A stretch of DNA of 17,372 nucleotides from Lachnospiraceae bacterium UBA3643 (GCA_002373855.1 DFKO01000069.1:1-17372), one strand, 5' to 3'; positions 1 through 8,276 are shown, counted from the stretch's first letter. Notes: generated by a model from the letters alone, not told the origin. A program made the numbers and translations.

Positions 1-20
1 TGGACTTTGTCTTCAGTCTG

Positions 21-54
21 AAACGACTGACCGGATTAAAGGTCAGTCGTTTTT
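21..54 (+). terminator. Intrinsic terminator at left edge, possibly bidirectional
   Basis: A perfect 12-bp stem (21-32 with 41-52) encloses an 8-nt loop (33-40). On the plus strand it runs into a T-rich end at 50-54, so it can terminate a plus-strand gene lying left of the window. Read on the minus strand it sits 20 bp after the stop of the lipoprotein gene and is followed by only three T, so it could also end the surface operon. Confidence 0.75.
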
Positions 55-73
55 GATAAGTTTACGTTAGTGA

Positions 74-703
74 TTAATATTCATCAAGTGATATGCAGAT
101 GGAAGCGATGGTATCGGAACCGTCATCAAAGATTATGCTGATAACGGAATCGCCGCTCCTATATTTGATGTAGGAATCGCCCTCTTCATCAGGCTCTCCG
201 TAGATTGATACGGCGTCGTCCTTTGTCATGAAGACTGAGAGGCCTTCCTCGGTGCTTACGAGGTCGTCTGTCAGGTAGATAGCTGAGATATAAGGCGCCT
301 CTCCTGAATCGAGGACAGTCTCATCTATCTCAAAGCTACTGCCGTATGTATACATATTAAGGCATCCGTCAAATGCACATGAGTTCTGTGTAAACTCGCT
401 TGTAGCATCACCGATGGCAGCCTTTACGTCATCATAGCTGGCACCGAGTTCGATCTTTGTGCCGTTGTATGTAAATGCAAATCTGTCAGCACTTGTCTGA
501 TCTTCTGACGCATCAGCACCGGTCTCGTCGGCTGTAGCAGCTGTAACATCTGTGTCTGTAGCTGTGTCAGCGCCGGTATTACCTGCATCATCCGTAAATG
601 CACTTGAATAGTCCTTTGTTTCCTCTGTTGCTCCACCGCATGCAGTGAGAGCGAGGGCAAGCATGGAACCTGCCACGATAGTCTTAATTACATTCTTTTT
701 CAT
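74..703 (-). CDS. Small secreted lipoprotein, unknown function
   Basis: This 209-residue protein has a lipoprotein signal peptide: a Lys-rich start, a hydrophobic stretch and the lipobox LTAC with Cys22, so it should be lipidated and held on the outer face of the membrane. Residues about 25-70 form a Thr/Asp/Ala-rich linker. The C-terminal part, from about residue 75, is a compact domain starting with an FTYNGTKIELG-like segment and holding two close Cys (SCAFDGC) that could form a disulfide. I do not recognise the domain securely. An in-frame ATG exists 12 codons earlier, but ATG 703 has a GGAGAG site just upstream and gives a proper signal peptide. It is last in the surface operon, 64 bp after the SGNH-like gene, a wider gap than between the other members, so its link to their function is inferred from position only. 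Confidence 0.85.
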   Translation of the reverse strand: MKKNVIKTIVAGSMLALALTACGGATEETKDYSSAFTDDAGNTGADTATDTDVTAATADETGADASEDQTSADRFAFTYNGTKIELGASYDDVKAAIGDATSEFTQNSCAFDGCLNMYTYGSSFEIDETVLDSGEAPYISAIYLTDDLVSTEEGLSVFMTKDDAVSIYGEPDEEGDSYIKYRSGDSVISIIFDDGSDTIASICISLDEY

Positions 704-734
704 AATACTCTCCGTTCTGCCGTAAATATCCGGC

Positions 735-758
735 ATCATCCGCAGATCAGCGGATATG
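735..758 (-). other. Hairpin between the last two genes of the surface operon
   Basis: A 6-bp inverted repeat (738-743 with 750-755) with a 6-nt loop lies between the SGNH-like gene and the lipoprotein gene and can be extended outward across a bulge. No T-run follows on either strand, so it is not a standard terminator. A transcript-processing or stability element, or chance, are all possible. Confidence 0.3.
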
Positions 759-767
759 ATATTTTAT

Positions 768-1820
768 TTACTCCCTGTTGTAATCAGGATTCTGCGCATA
801 CCAGTCATCCCACATGGCCTGTGTAGTCATATGATATTTATCGCACAGCGGCCTCCAGTACTCATCGTATGAAGCCTCGCCTCTGTGATCCGGTATATCA
901 AACCCGTTTGATAAGATGTTTCCTATATAGTCGCTGCATTTCTCAGCACCGTATATATTTACATGCTGACCGTTATCATATGTGTCTACGGACATATCGA
1001 TTCCGATGATATCGCTATCCTGTAACAGACTAACATAAGATACACCATTTTGAGCAGAAAAGTCAACTATCTGATCGTCCCATTTGTCATACCAGGTTGG
1101 GTATACGCTGGGGGCTTTTACGAGGATGAGCTCTATGCCGTTAGCCTTGCATAAATCTGCTGTTTTTTGCAGGTATTCCATAGGCAGCTCCCCAAAGGTA
1201 TAGTCGGGGAGTGGCTTCTCGGCAGGAAGAGTGCCGACGGGCTTTATCCCCGCAAAAGGCATATACCCTGCAAATGTTACGGAATCCTTATTAAACATAT
1301 ATGTCACATCTTCATCGGTTAATGAAGAGTACCTGTCATGATATCTGAGAATGGGAAAGATATATTCCCATGCGGATTCATCCTCTGTCATGGACACCTT
1401 TATGGAATTAAGCTTTGTAATTGACAATGGCATACCGTCGAGGGTCATCCTGTTGTATGCTTCATTTTGAGGCTCGGCAAATCTCATGGCCAGGACGTTT
1501 AATACCACAGCCTTTGGAGTCTCATATTTAAGGGTATCCTCAAGGAGGTAATATGACTGCCAGATAAGCTGCTGGGATGAACCCCGGACATAAGATGATA
1601 TGCCGTAATTTTCCCACATGATGCAGGGAGAATATGTCTCATATACCTCACAGTCCCCGAGGAAGACGACATCATGAAACTTGGGAGAATCGTAATACTC
1701 CGCGATCATTGCACCCTCATGGATATCTGTCATGTATTTAGGCATGAGGAGTCTCTGCAGTAAAAAGAGTACTGTGATAACAAATAAAATTGTAAAAGTA
1801 ATCTTAAATAGTTTTTTCAT
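768..1820 (-). CDS. SGNH/DltD-like membrane-anchored protein, MBOAT partner
   Basis: This 350-residue protein has one N-terminal membrane segment (about residues 5-25) and an extracytoplasmic domain. Residues 51-58 read VVFLGDCE, the position of SGNH block I (GDS/GSS). Near the C-terminus a DNGQHVN segment (Asp282, His286) fits the Asp/His block of SGNH hydrolases. The gene directly follows an MBOAT gene with a 3-bp gap, the arrangement known for AlgI/AlgJ-X, DltB/DltD and PatA/PatB, in which the SGNH partner completes acyl transfer to a polysaccharide outside the cell. The oddity is Cys57 where the nucleophilic Ser is expected. Either a Cys acts as nucleophile or the protein is a non-catalytic partner. 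Family placement comes from motifs and context. The start is supported by the Lys-rich N-terminus and by coupling to the upstream gene. The acylated substrate cannot be read from the sequence. Confidence 0.8.
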   Translation of the reverse strand: MKKLFKITFTILFVITVLFLLQRLLMPKYMTDIHEGAMIAEYYDSPKFHDVVFLGDCEVYETYSPCIMWENYGISSYVRGSSQQLIWQSYYLLEDTLKYETPKAVVLNVLAMRFAEPQNEAYNRMTLDGMPLSITKLNSIKVSMTEDESAWEYIFPILRYHDRYSSLTDEDVTYMFNKDSVTFAGYMPFAGIKPVGTLPAEKPLPDYTFGELPMEYLQKTADLCKANGIELILVKAPSVYPTWYDKWDDQIVDFSAQNGVSYVSLLQDSDIIGIDMSVDTYDNGQHVNIYGAEKCSDYIGNILSNGFDIPDHRGEASYDEYWRPLCDKYHMTTQAMWDDWYAQNPDYNRE

Positions 1821-1823
1821 ATC

Positions 1824-3323
1824 TTAAAATCTGTTATATATAAACGAAGCCGCATTGTATCCCCGGCCGTATGCGCCAAGCAATATAACTGCGATAAAGA
1901 GCCCGAGCCATATAAGTACCCTGACAGGATAGGGGAGAGTATGTATACGGTTTAATACGGCATCATTTGCAGCCACAGGTTTATTACCGGCATCGTGCTC
2001 CTCAATACATTCAATGATAAATACAAGGAGTATACCGGTGCCAATCACTATATAATCACGAAGCGAAAGTCCGCATGTAAATATATTTCCGTCAGAAAAC
2101 ATACTTAAAGAACCCTTTGCAAAAAGCCCCTTTGCCGCATTTAACGCATTATTAAGACTGCCGTAGGCAAACATGGTAAAGAAGAGGCTGGCCAGGAGCC
2201 ATGTCCGTATGCAGCATATAAATCTGTACCATTTTTTACCCTCCAGCTTAAGGGCTCTCCTGACCACAGCGTAAGGCTTATCAAGGAGCTTTGATGAGGC
2301 AATGACTGCAAAATTCATCAGACCCCAGAGGATGTAATTGTATCCGGCACCGTGCCATATACCGGTAGTCAGCCATACAACAAAGAAGTTAAATATGATC
2401 CTGCCGAGATTTACACGGCTGCCGCCAAGGGGGATGTAGATATAATCCCTGAACCATTTACCCATGGTGACATGCCATCTGTTCCAGAACCTGGCCACGC
2501 TCTCAGAGAAGATGGGGCGCAGGAAGTTTTCGGTGACTTTTATGCCAAGCATCCTCGAGAGGCCTATGGTGATGTCGATACCTCCGGAAAAGTCCATATA
2601 AAGTTCTATTGTGTAGAAAATGAGCAGTATGAGGAACCAGCCTCCGTGATATGTCTCCGTATCGGATGTAAGTGTATTTACAAGGATGCCTATACGGTCG
2701 GCAATGACCATTTTTTTGAAATATCCAAACAGTACGCGCTGGGCGCCGAAAGCAAATTCCTTACCGTCAAAACGATGTTCCTTAAAGAGCTCGCGGCTCA
2801 GATCATCAAATCTGCTGATGGGTCCCTGGATAAGCTGGGGGAAATAGCTGATAAACAGCATGAATTTAAAGTAGTTTTTCTCAGGCTTGATCTTTGATTT
2901 ATATACATCAAGGATATATGCGAGAGACTGGAAGGTATAAAAAGATACTCCCATGGGGACGATTACGGCGACTGCCTTGCCCTCGGAGAGAGAGCCGGTT
3001 ATCTTTGAAAAAATCTCCAGTAAAAATCCCGTGTATTTTGCATATACAAGGAGTGAGATATCAAACAGGAGCGGCAGGAGCATGGCAAGGGTTTTTGCCC
3101 CTTTTCCTTTTGCTCGTTCGATAAGCAGACCTGAAATATAGGTCACGGTGATAGTGGCAAGCAGAAACAATGCACATACAGGTGATGAAAGGGTGTATAT
3201 GCATGCACTTGCGAGTAGCAGATATATCCACTTTACCTTATGGGGTATCAGGTAGTAGATAAATACGAATACCCCGCAGGCAAATATGAAATTATATGAA
3301 GTAAAATCAAGTGTCAGATTCAT
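1824..3323 (-). CDS. MBOAT family membrane-bound O-acyltransferase
   Basis: This polytopic membrane protein of about 499 residues belongs to the AlgI/DltB-type MBOAT family, which passes an acyl group from a cytoplasmic donor across the membrane to an extracytoplasmic acceptor. The signature region is complete: RFWNRWH (His284), then GKWFRDYIYIPLGGSR, then TGIWHG (His324, the conserved catalytic His). A FPQLIQGPISR segment near residue 161 is also typical, and the length is normal for the family. Hydrophobic segments occur along the whole chain. ATG 3323 is preferred; an in-frame TTG at 3332 is also possible. Neither has a clear Shine-Dalgarno site, and the upstream gene ends only 12 bp before, so translation is probably coupled. 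With its SGNH-like neighbour it should form a two-part acylation machine. The acyl group and the glycan are unknown. Confidence 0.93.
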   Translation of the reverse strand: MNLTLDFTSYNFIFACGVFVFIYYLIPHKVKWIYLLLASACIYTLSSPVCALFLLATITVTYISGLLIERAKGKGAKTLAMLLPLLFDISLLVYAKYTGFLLEIFSKITGSLSEGKAVAVIVPMGVSFYTFQSLAYILDVYKSKIKPEKNYFKFMLFISYFPQLIQGPISRFDDLSRELFKEHRFDGKEFAFGAQRVLFGYFKKMVIADRIGILVNTLTSDTETYHGGWFLILLIFYTIELYMDFSGGIDITIGLSRMLGIKVTENFLRPIFSESVARFWNRWHVTMGKWFRDYIYIPLGGSRVNLGRIIFNFFVVWLTTGIWHGAGYNYILWGLMNFAVIASSKLLDKPYAVVRRALKLEGKKWYRFICCIRTWLLASLFFTMFAYGSLNNALNAAKGLFAKGSLSMFSDGNIFTCGLSLRDYIVIGTGILLVFIIECIEEHDAGNKPVAANDAVLNRIHTLPYPVRVLIWLGLFIAVILLGAYGRGYNAASFIYNRF

Positions 3324-3335
3324 TTTTGACAATAA

Positions 3336-4937
3336 TTAATTAATGGCAGGATACTGGGCTCTGTCAAACTTGTGGGTACCGCCGTGGGTGTTTGAATACT
3401 GGAGGAGCTGGGCATCGGTCCATTTCCAGATAATAGTGCCGTCGAGACGGGGCGTTGCATCCCAGTGATAATATCCGTCGCCGCAATCGATGGCATTCCA
3501 GTAGTGGGGTCTCTGGGTATCACAGATGACAAAGTTAGGTACACCGAGGAGATCGCACATGGTCTTTATGACAGATGCATATCCAAAGCAGTTTGATCTG
3601 CGATTGGTCATGGCTCTGTATGCACCGCTGGCAAAGTTGTCAATCGCAAAATCGTGGGTATAACTGATGTTGTATTTAGCCCAGTGCCATATAGCATATA
3701 CTTTCTGTTCAGTGGTCATGCCGTCTGTGATGATCTGGGACATGATCTGGAGAGCGAGAGTGTTGGCAGCATCCTGGTAGTTGGGCTGTACGACTGCGGG
3801 CTTTTCCGTTACATTAATGGTAAGTGTGGCTGTTGAAGTATTGCCGCTCTTGTCGGTTGCCGTGATATAAGCCTCGTATGTGCCGACAGTATTAAGGTCC
3901 ACACCTGATGCATCCACGGTAAGGGCGATATCTCCCCTTACATCCAGGTTGTCGGTTACAGTGATACAGCTTGTATATGAGAGGGAGTTGCCGATGTATA
4001 CGGTAGTGGACGCAGCCTGTATCACAGGGGGAGCCGTATCAATTATGAGCTCTACCACAGGATATACATGGGTCGTGTTGCCACCTTCATCGGTCAGGAC
4101 CACGTCAAGAGTCTGGGTTCCCTCAAGGGACCAGTCGGGATCATCTGCAAATGTACATGTGACATCTGTCGCATCTACGATATCCTTTACGAGCTGATCG
4201 GCTGTATAGGTTGCGCCGTATCTGGCCTTTACGCTGATGGCATTGCCGGACGGAGATTCTGTATCTATATATGTTAGTACGGAAGTCGTATCATATCCGT
4301 CCACGTTTAAATACACATCGTAGCTGCCGATAGTGAGGTCTTCCGGAGCAGGCAGATCCTCGGTGAAATATACGTCATATCCGGGTTCCATCAGAAACTC
4401 CTCGGGCTCAGGCGTATTGTGTGACACGGTGAGCTCCATGACATACTCACTCTTTACAGGGAGTATGGTCAGAGTAGCCGACGATACGGTCTGGTTATAA
4501 TTGCTGTCTGTCACGATGACAGATACATCCTGGCGACCGTACAGTGTAAAGTCAGGTTCGGCTACGAAATCAGCTGATACGGGAGTGACATCCGTGATCG
4601 TATTTATAAAATCATCAAGGGTACATGTATCGCCCATGGAGAGATATATGTCATTTAAAGAGACAACGGGAGCGGTCTTATCAAGGAAATACCTGACTGA
4701 AGGGCTCGTCGCATCGTTGATGTACGAGAAGTCCTCTGATACAGCCACATTTTTAAGGGACGTCATACCGGGTATTATCTCCAGTCCGTTTACCGACGAT
4801 GTGACATTTTCCGATACGACAGGATCTCCTACAGTGATATTGATGGTATTGGTGCCGCATCCTGCCAGCTGGGACATTACGGTTGTCATCAGCATGATAC
4901 CTATTGCTGTTTTCTTTAATGATTTAAATGATCTCAT
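3336..4937 (-). CDS. Lipoprotein with Ig-like (DUF5011-type) repeats and transglutaminase-like domain
   Basis: This 533-residue exported protein has a lipoprotein signal with lipobox LAGC (Cys27). It continues with beta-sandwich repeats of DUF5011/bacterial Ig-like character at about 85-160 and 300-378 (TAPPV starts, TDKSGNTS-type ends), with a more divergent repeat between them. The C-terminal 140 residues are a transglutaminase/protease-like domain with an intact triad: Cys450 in SNCFGYA, His478 in PHYWNAI and Asp493 in YHWDATP. Secreted members of this superfamily may cut or crosslink peptides. In Clostridia they are often cell-surface proteins of unknown substrate. The gene starts 2 bp after the stop of the PIG-L gene, with only a weak AGG upstream, and is followed 12 bp later by the MBOAT gene, so it belongs to the same transcript. 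Its role in the envelope module is inferred. Confidence 0.88.
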   Translation of the reverse strand: MRSFKSLKKTAIGIMLMTTVMSQLAGCGTNTINITVGDPVVSENVTSSVNGLEIIPGMTSLKNVAVSEDFSYINDATSPSVRYFLDKTAPVVSLNDIYLSMGDTCTLDDFINTITDVTPVSADFVAEPDFTLYGRQDVSVIVTDSNYNQTVSSATLTILPVKSEYVMELTVSHNTPEPEEFLMEPGYDVYFTEDLPAPEDLTIGSYDVYLNVDGYDTTSVLTYIDTESPSGNAISVKARYGATYTADQLVKDIVDATDVTCTFADDPDWSLEGTQTLDVVLTDEGGNTTHVYPVVELIIDTAPPVIQAASTTVYIGNSLSYTSCITVTDNLDVRGDIALTVDASGVDLNTVGTYEAYITATDKSGNTSTATLTINVTEKPAVVQPNYQDAANTLALQIMSQIITDGMTTEQKVYAIWHWAKYNISYTHDFAIDNFASGAYRAMTNRRSNCFGYASVIKTMCDLLGVPNFVICDTQRPHYWNAIDCGDGYYHWDATPRLDGTIIWKWTDAQLLQYSNTHGGTHKFDRAQYPAIN

Positions 4938-4939
4938 AA

Positions 4940-7597
4940 TTATCGACCTGATCTTCTGCCGGTATTTCTGCCGGTATCCCTTCTGTTATTTTTACTTTTA
5001 TTTCTTCTGCGTCCATTGCCTGTCCGCGATTTAACAAATACCAATCCGCCACCGACTGCTGCAATGCCAATGATTGCAGGGATGATAATCTTACCTGCCG
5101 ATTTACCGCCGTTTGCAGAGACACTGCCTTCGCTGACCGATGCAGGTACGTAATCTGCTGCCTCTGTTACTTCCTCGATCACAATCTTTTCCTTGACGGG
5201 TATCACTTCGTAAACGTATGTATTACAGTCAGAGCAGAGACGTCTCGATACGCCTGTCTCCTCATATGTAGCCTCAGTGACAATCTCTTCATCGGAGAGA
5301 TGACTGTGCACAGGCACTTCATAAGCACCCTTGTATGAATATCCGCACTCATCACAGGTGTAGAGAGTATATGTATATCCTGAGCAGTCGCTCACAATGC
5401 GTTCCTCAGAGTATGTAGGGTTGCTGCAGTAGTGAGGGAGCAGGTCAGTGCTGTAATCGTACACTTCGTTTCTGGTAAAGTCAGAGGAGTTGTTTGTATT
5501 GGTGAAATCCCAGTTCATGACCTCACCCCAGAATTCAGCGCAGTACGCACGCCTGTCTGTGTTGTCCTCAAAGAATGTGATCATGCCTTCAGTTCTGGTA
5601 TTTGATACATATCCCTGATATACAGTGCCCTGAGGGTAAAATACATACATGCCCACAAGACCGCCGTTATGGACATATCCGTGGTCGGAATCATATCCGT
5701 CTATTTTTATATTGCAGTTATCAAAGTCTATATATCCGGCACCGTATGCACCGCCCATAAACTGTTCGTCACGGTTTTCAGCGTCGTTGTCGATGCAGAC
5801 GAGGGTCATATCGGTATCTGTATTTTTGATTGATGATGCACCGCCGTATCCGACGATACCTCCGACACCAAACATTTTTGCGGATACGGATAAATATGCA
5901 TATCCCTCGATAGTACATGACTCAATCTCCGTATTTTCAATATATCCTGCAAGCGGAGCCACGAAACAGTCTGTAGAGGCATCCTCCACCGATACATTTA
6001 CCCCAAGGAGCTTAAGGTTTGTCACGGTCGCTCCGTCGAGGACATCAAAGAGACCCGCAAATGAAGTGTCATAAACCTTCATATTGCCGTCATATGTATC
6101 TTTTACAGAACTTCCAAGGGAGGAAACGGAGAGATTTAAAATGGCTCTGCCGTTGCCGTTAAATGTACCGAAAAATGATACAGGGGTCCAGTCATATCCG
6201 GTCATATCGATATCATTCATCAGCTTGAAAGAACCGTAGGGTTCATCGGCCAGTTTATAAAGGTCCTCGGGACAATAGATGCCGATGACATCTTTTTCTT
6301 TACCGGCAGACTCCCTGATATCAGCTTCATTGTCATCTGTGATATTTTCCAGAAGGTCATCTTTATTTACATCGAGACCGACTGTAGAGTACTCAAGGCC
6401 GAAACACGTATTTGAATACGGACCGTAATCGTCAATGGTAAACCAGCACCACTGCTGGGACTCATGACAAAGGTAGGCGTTTCTCGCTATCACGATGGCC
6501 GGATCTCCGTTAAATGATGAGAGGGGAGCACGGGCGTCGAGATTTATCGTATTGGTATCGGACATATGCTTATAGAATTTTGGAGTATTCCATATACCGT
6601 ATGTCTCGGCTGATGATATGTCATATGTGGAATCGGCAGCTTTCTTAATAGCTTCCTCAGTTGCTGCACTGGTGAGCTGATGCTGACCGTGGCCGTACTC
6701 GCCGTCGGCAGCGTGGGTCACCACCACAAGGGGATGAGTCTGTCTGATGCATCTTACCGCATATGTCACTGCGTCATCCCAGCTGATTGTACTCTGGGCT
6801 CCTTCAAGGGTCTCTGACCAGGCATCGGAAAAGTCAGATGTGATAGGATAATTTGTGACGCCGGCACACCATAGTCCGCAGAGCTTTTCATGCTCACGGA
6901 TCTTGGACGCGGGATCGTATACCCAGTGATTTTCAAAAAATGCAACCTGTACGACTTTTCCTCTGTCAGAGTAAATGGGAGGGATACTTCCAAAGAAGAT
7001 ATCTTCATCATCTGCGTGGGATGATACTATGAGGATATCTGCCGCATCGGAAGGTGCGTTCCATTTCTGGACGTAGGAGGGCACATCTGCCGAGTCGTAT
7101 GCATATATGTCAGCGATGCGCATGCCGTACACTGCTCCATCGTGGACAGGCAGCTCGCTGGAATCTGCTATGTTTATCGTAAATGAATTGGTCTCAACGG
7201 GGAGCTCAATATATTCATGTATGAAACCGTTAGTGCCGTATGTATATGTGGTGCCGTCTATATCCATGGTCCACTCAGGTACCAGGGAATCCCATACAAT
7301 GAAAGTGCCGTGCATCTTTGTATCACAGCTCACCGTCACAGTAGTACCGGGCTGTAGTGTGAGGGATGTGGAATAGGACTCATCGGTAAGTGTCGAACCG
7401 CTACTTCCGTCAGAGACGGTGATGTCAAGGTCGAGCACGTTGTAAAATTTTGTCGCTTTATAGTATTCATCCGTACAGTCTCTGGATGACTCGATAGTTG
7501 TATCTACGGGAACCTTTGCATATGAATCGATTGAATTAAGCAGGCATACCGACGCACATAAAACAGCTGTCGCAGCCTTTATAAATGTTTTTTTCAC
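4940..7597 (-). CDS. Exported PIG-L family deacetylase with GLUG-like repeats and membrane anchor
   Basis: This 885-residue protein has a signal peptide ending near DSYA-K (residue 27). A beta-rich region to about 175 precedes a PIG-L (LmbE-like) deacetylase domain at about 185-405, with SHADDED (His194, Asp196, Asp197) and GHGQH (His303, His306) matching the zinc and catalytic motifs. PIG-L enzymes remove acetyl from GlcNAc-containing substrates. Residues about 437-640 hold GLUG-like beta-helix repeats (GTFNGNGR, GLFD, GGIVGYGG). A Cys-rich stretch with two CxxC pairs (CDECGY, CSDC) follows. The C-terminus has a hydrophobic segment (GKIIIPAIIGIAAVGGG) and a 30-residue tail with 13 Lys/Arg. 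No LPxTG motif is visible, so I infer a membrane anchor with the tail inside. The GTG start has a GGAGG site at 7605-7609. It is the first gene of the surface operon. Most described PIG-L proteins are cytoplasmic, so export is notable. Confidence 0.87.
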   Translation of the reverse strand: MKKTFIKAATAVLCASVCLLNSIDSYAKVPVDTTIESSRDCTDEYYKATKFYNVLDLDITVSDGSSGSTLTDESYSTSLTLQPGTTVTVSCDTKMHGTFIVWDSLVPEWTMDIDGTTYTYGTNGFIHEYIELPVETNSFTINIADSSELPVHDGAVYGMRIADIYAYDSADVPSYVQKWNAPSDAADILIVSSHADDEDIFFGSIPPIYSDRGKVVQVAFFENHWVYDPASKIREHEKLCGLWCAGVTNYPITSDFSDAWSETLEGAQSTISWDDAVTYAVRCIRQTHPLVVVTHAADGEYGHGQHQLTSAATEEAIKKAADSTYDISSAETYGIWNTPKFYKHMSDTNTINLDARAPLSSFNGDPAIVIARNAYLCHESQQWCWFTIDDYGPYSNTCFGLEYSTVGLDVNKDDLLENITDDNEADIRESAGKEKDVIGIYCPEDLYKLADEPYGSFKLMNDIDMTGYDWTPVSFFGTFNGNGRAILNLSVSSLGSSVKDTYDGNMKVYDTSFAGLFDVLDGATVTNLKLLGVNVSVEDASTDCFVAPLAGYIENTEIESCTIEGYAYLSVSAKMFGVGGIVGYGGASSIKNTDTDMTLVCIDNDAENRDEQFMGGAYGAGYIDFDNCNIKIDGYDSDHGYVHNGGLVGMYVFYPQGTVYQGYVSNTRTEGMITFFEDNTDRRAYCAEFWGEVMNWDFTNTNNSSDFTRNEVYDYSTDLLPHYCSNPTYSEERIVSDCSGYTYTLYTCDECGYSYKGAYEVPVHSHLSDEEIVTEATYEETGVSRRLCSDCNTYVYEVIPVKEKIVIEEVTEAADYVPASVSEGSVSANGGKSAGKIIIPAIIGIAAVGGGLVFVKSRTGNGRRRNKSKNNRRDTGRNTGRRSGR
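4954..4977 (-). repeat. 12-bp perfect tandem repeat in the Arg-rich tail
   Basis: The 12-mer ttctgccggtat occurs twice in a row (4954-4965, 4966-4977). It is in frame and on the minus strand encodes a duplicated D/N-T-G-R unit in the basic C-terminal tail of the PIG-L protein. Copy-number change would lengthen or shorten the tail by four residues without a frameshift. Confidence 0.7.
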
Positions 7598-7628
7598 CTT
7601 ATTACCTCCGGATTTTACCGGTTTTTTC

Positions 7629-7657
7629 GCTATACATTATTTATAGAATAAAACCAA
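7629..7657 (-). promoter_or_regulatory. Possible promoter of the surface operon
   Basis: On the minus strand TTGGTT (7652-7657) and TATAGC (7629-7634) are 17 bp apart, giving a start near 7622 and a leader of about 25 nt carrying the GGAGG site. Both hexamers are weak matches. The 7598-7896 gap is AT-rich, holds no ORF I can support, and also contains the HU promoter on the other strand. Confidence 0.3.
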
Positions 7658-7792
7658 TAAAAATTTTATATTTTTAAGGTCTGAAATTCAATAAAAACAC
7701 ATATGTAAAAAGAATTTTCGTGGTATTTACAAATATAAGGATTTTTTGCGTAATTTTTATGTAATAATTTACAAGATAAACACTGATTTTGC

Positions 7793-7820
7793 TTGACTAT
7801 AGGTCGTAGAAATGTATAAT
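7793..7820 (+). promoter_or_regulatory. Sigma-A promoter of the HU gene
   Basis: TTGACT (7793-7798) and a perfect TATAAT (7815-7820) are separated by 16 bp, with an AT-rich upstream stretch that could act as an UP element. The start would be near 7827, leaving a leader of about 70 nt before the HU ATG. Confidence 0.8.
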
Positions 7821-7896
7821 AAAAAAGGACTCGCGTAGAAACGGGTTGTAATAATTTCGAAAAAATTAAAAAATAATTAATTGGAGGGTATTCGAA

Positions 7897-8187
7897 ATGA
7901 ACAAGACAGAATTAGTAGAAGCTATCGCAAGCGAAGCAAAGATTTCAAAGGCTGCAGCTGATAAGGCACTCAAGGCTTTAACAGACACAGTTGCAAAAGA
8001 GCTTAAGAAAGGCGAGAAAGTTGCACTTATCGGATTCGGTACATTTGAAGTTTCCAAGAGAGCAGCAAGAACAGGTAGAAATCCTCAGACAGGCGAGACA
8101 ATCAAGATCAAGGCTGCTAAGACACCTAAGTTCAAGGCTGGTAAGGCTCTTAAGGATGCTGTTAACGGCGTTAAGAAGGCAAAATAA
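7897..8187 (+). CDS. hup: HU family DNA-binding protein
   Basis: This 96-residue protein is full length for HU, the histone-like protein that binds and bends DNA as a dimer and compacts the nucleoid. It starts [11 protein letters not shown], with the helical N-terminal half ending at [16 protein letters not shown]. It contains the signature and DNA-binding arm [17 protein letters not shown], including the conserved Asn-Pro pair that intercalates at the arm tip, and ends Lys-rich (NGVKKAK). The ATG is preceded by GGAGGG at 7883-7888 with good spacing. Codon use is more biased towards abundant codons (aag, gct, aca) than in the neighbours, as expected for a highly expressed gene. It is transcribed alone, between its own promoter and a terminator. 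HU rather than IHF is favoured because this is a single gene in a Firmicute. Confidence 0.97.
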   Translation: MNKTELVEAIASEAKISKAAADKALKALTDTVAKELKKGEKVALIGFGTFEVSKRAARTGRNPQTGETIKIKAAKTPKFKAGKALKDAVNGVKKAK

Positions 8188-8206
8188 TTTAGCTTATTAA
8201 TCAGTT

Positions 8207-8237
8207 AAAAGACCGGGGCGTGTGCTTCGGTCTTTTT
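8207..8237 (+). terminator. Terminator after the HU gene
   Basis: AAAAGACCG (8207-8215) pairs with CGGTCTTTT (8228-8236). Inner G-U and G-C pairs extend the stem to a GTGT loop, and a run of T ends at 8237. It lies 20 bp after the HU stop. Confidence 0.9.
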
Positions 8238-8276
8238 ACATTCTTTATATTTGATATTTATACTTTTCGGAAAAGT
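8235..8276 (+). promoter_or_regulatory. Promoter overlapped by an inverted repeat, upstream of the methyltransferase-like gene
   Basis: TTTACA (8235-8240) and TATACT (8259-8264), 18 bp apart, come immediately after the HU terminator. An inverted repeat ACTTTTC-G-GAAAAGT (8262-8276) overlaps the -10 element and the predicted start and reaches to within 6 bp of the ATG at 8283. It could be an operator, or a hairpin hiding the weak GGAAAAG ribosome site. Confidence 0.4.

Noticed and set aside
2352..2897. Plus-strand open frame of 181 codons inside the MBOAT gene
   Set aside because: It is antisense to the complete, motif-rich MBOAT coding sequence, has no ribosome site and no recognisable domain. 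It is a shadow frame.
4501..5034. Plus-strand open frame of 177 codons over the transglutaminase/PIG-L junction
   Set aside because: It is antisense to two well-supported genes with signal peptide and catalytic motifs. It reads low-complexity Ser/Thr and Phe/Tyr stretches typical of a shadow frame.
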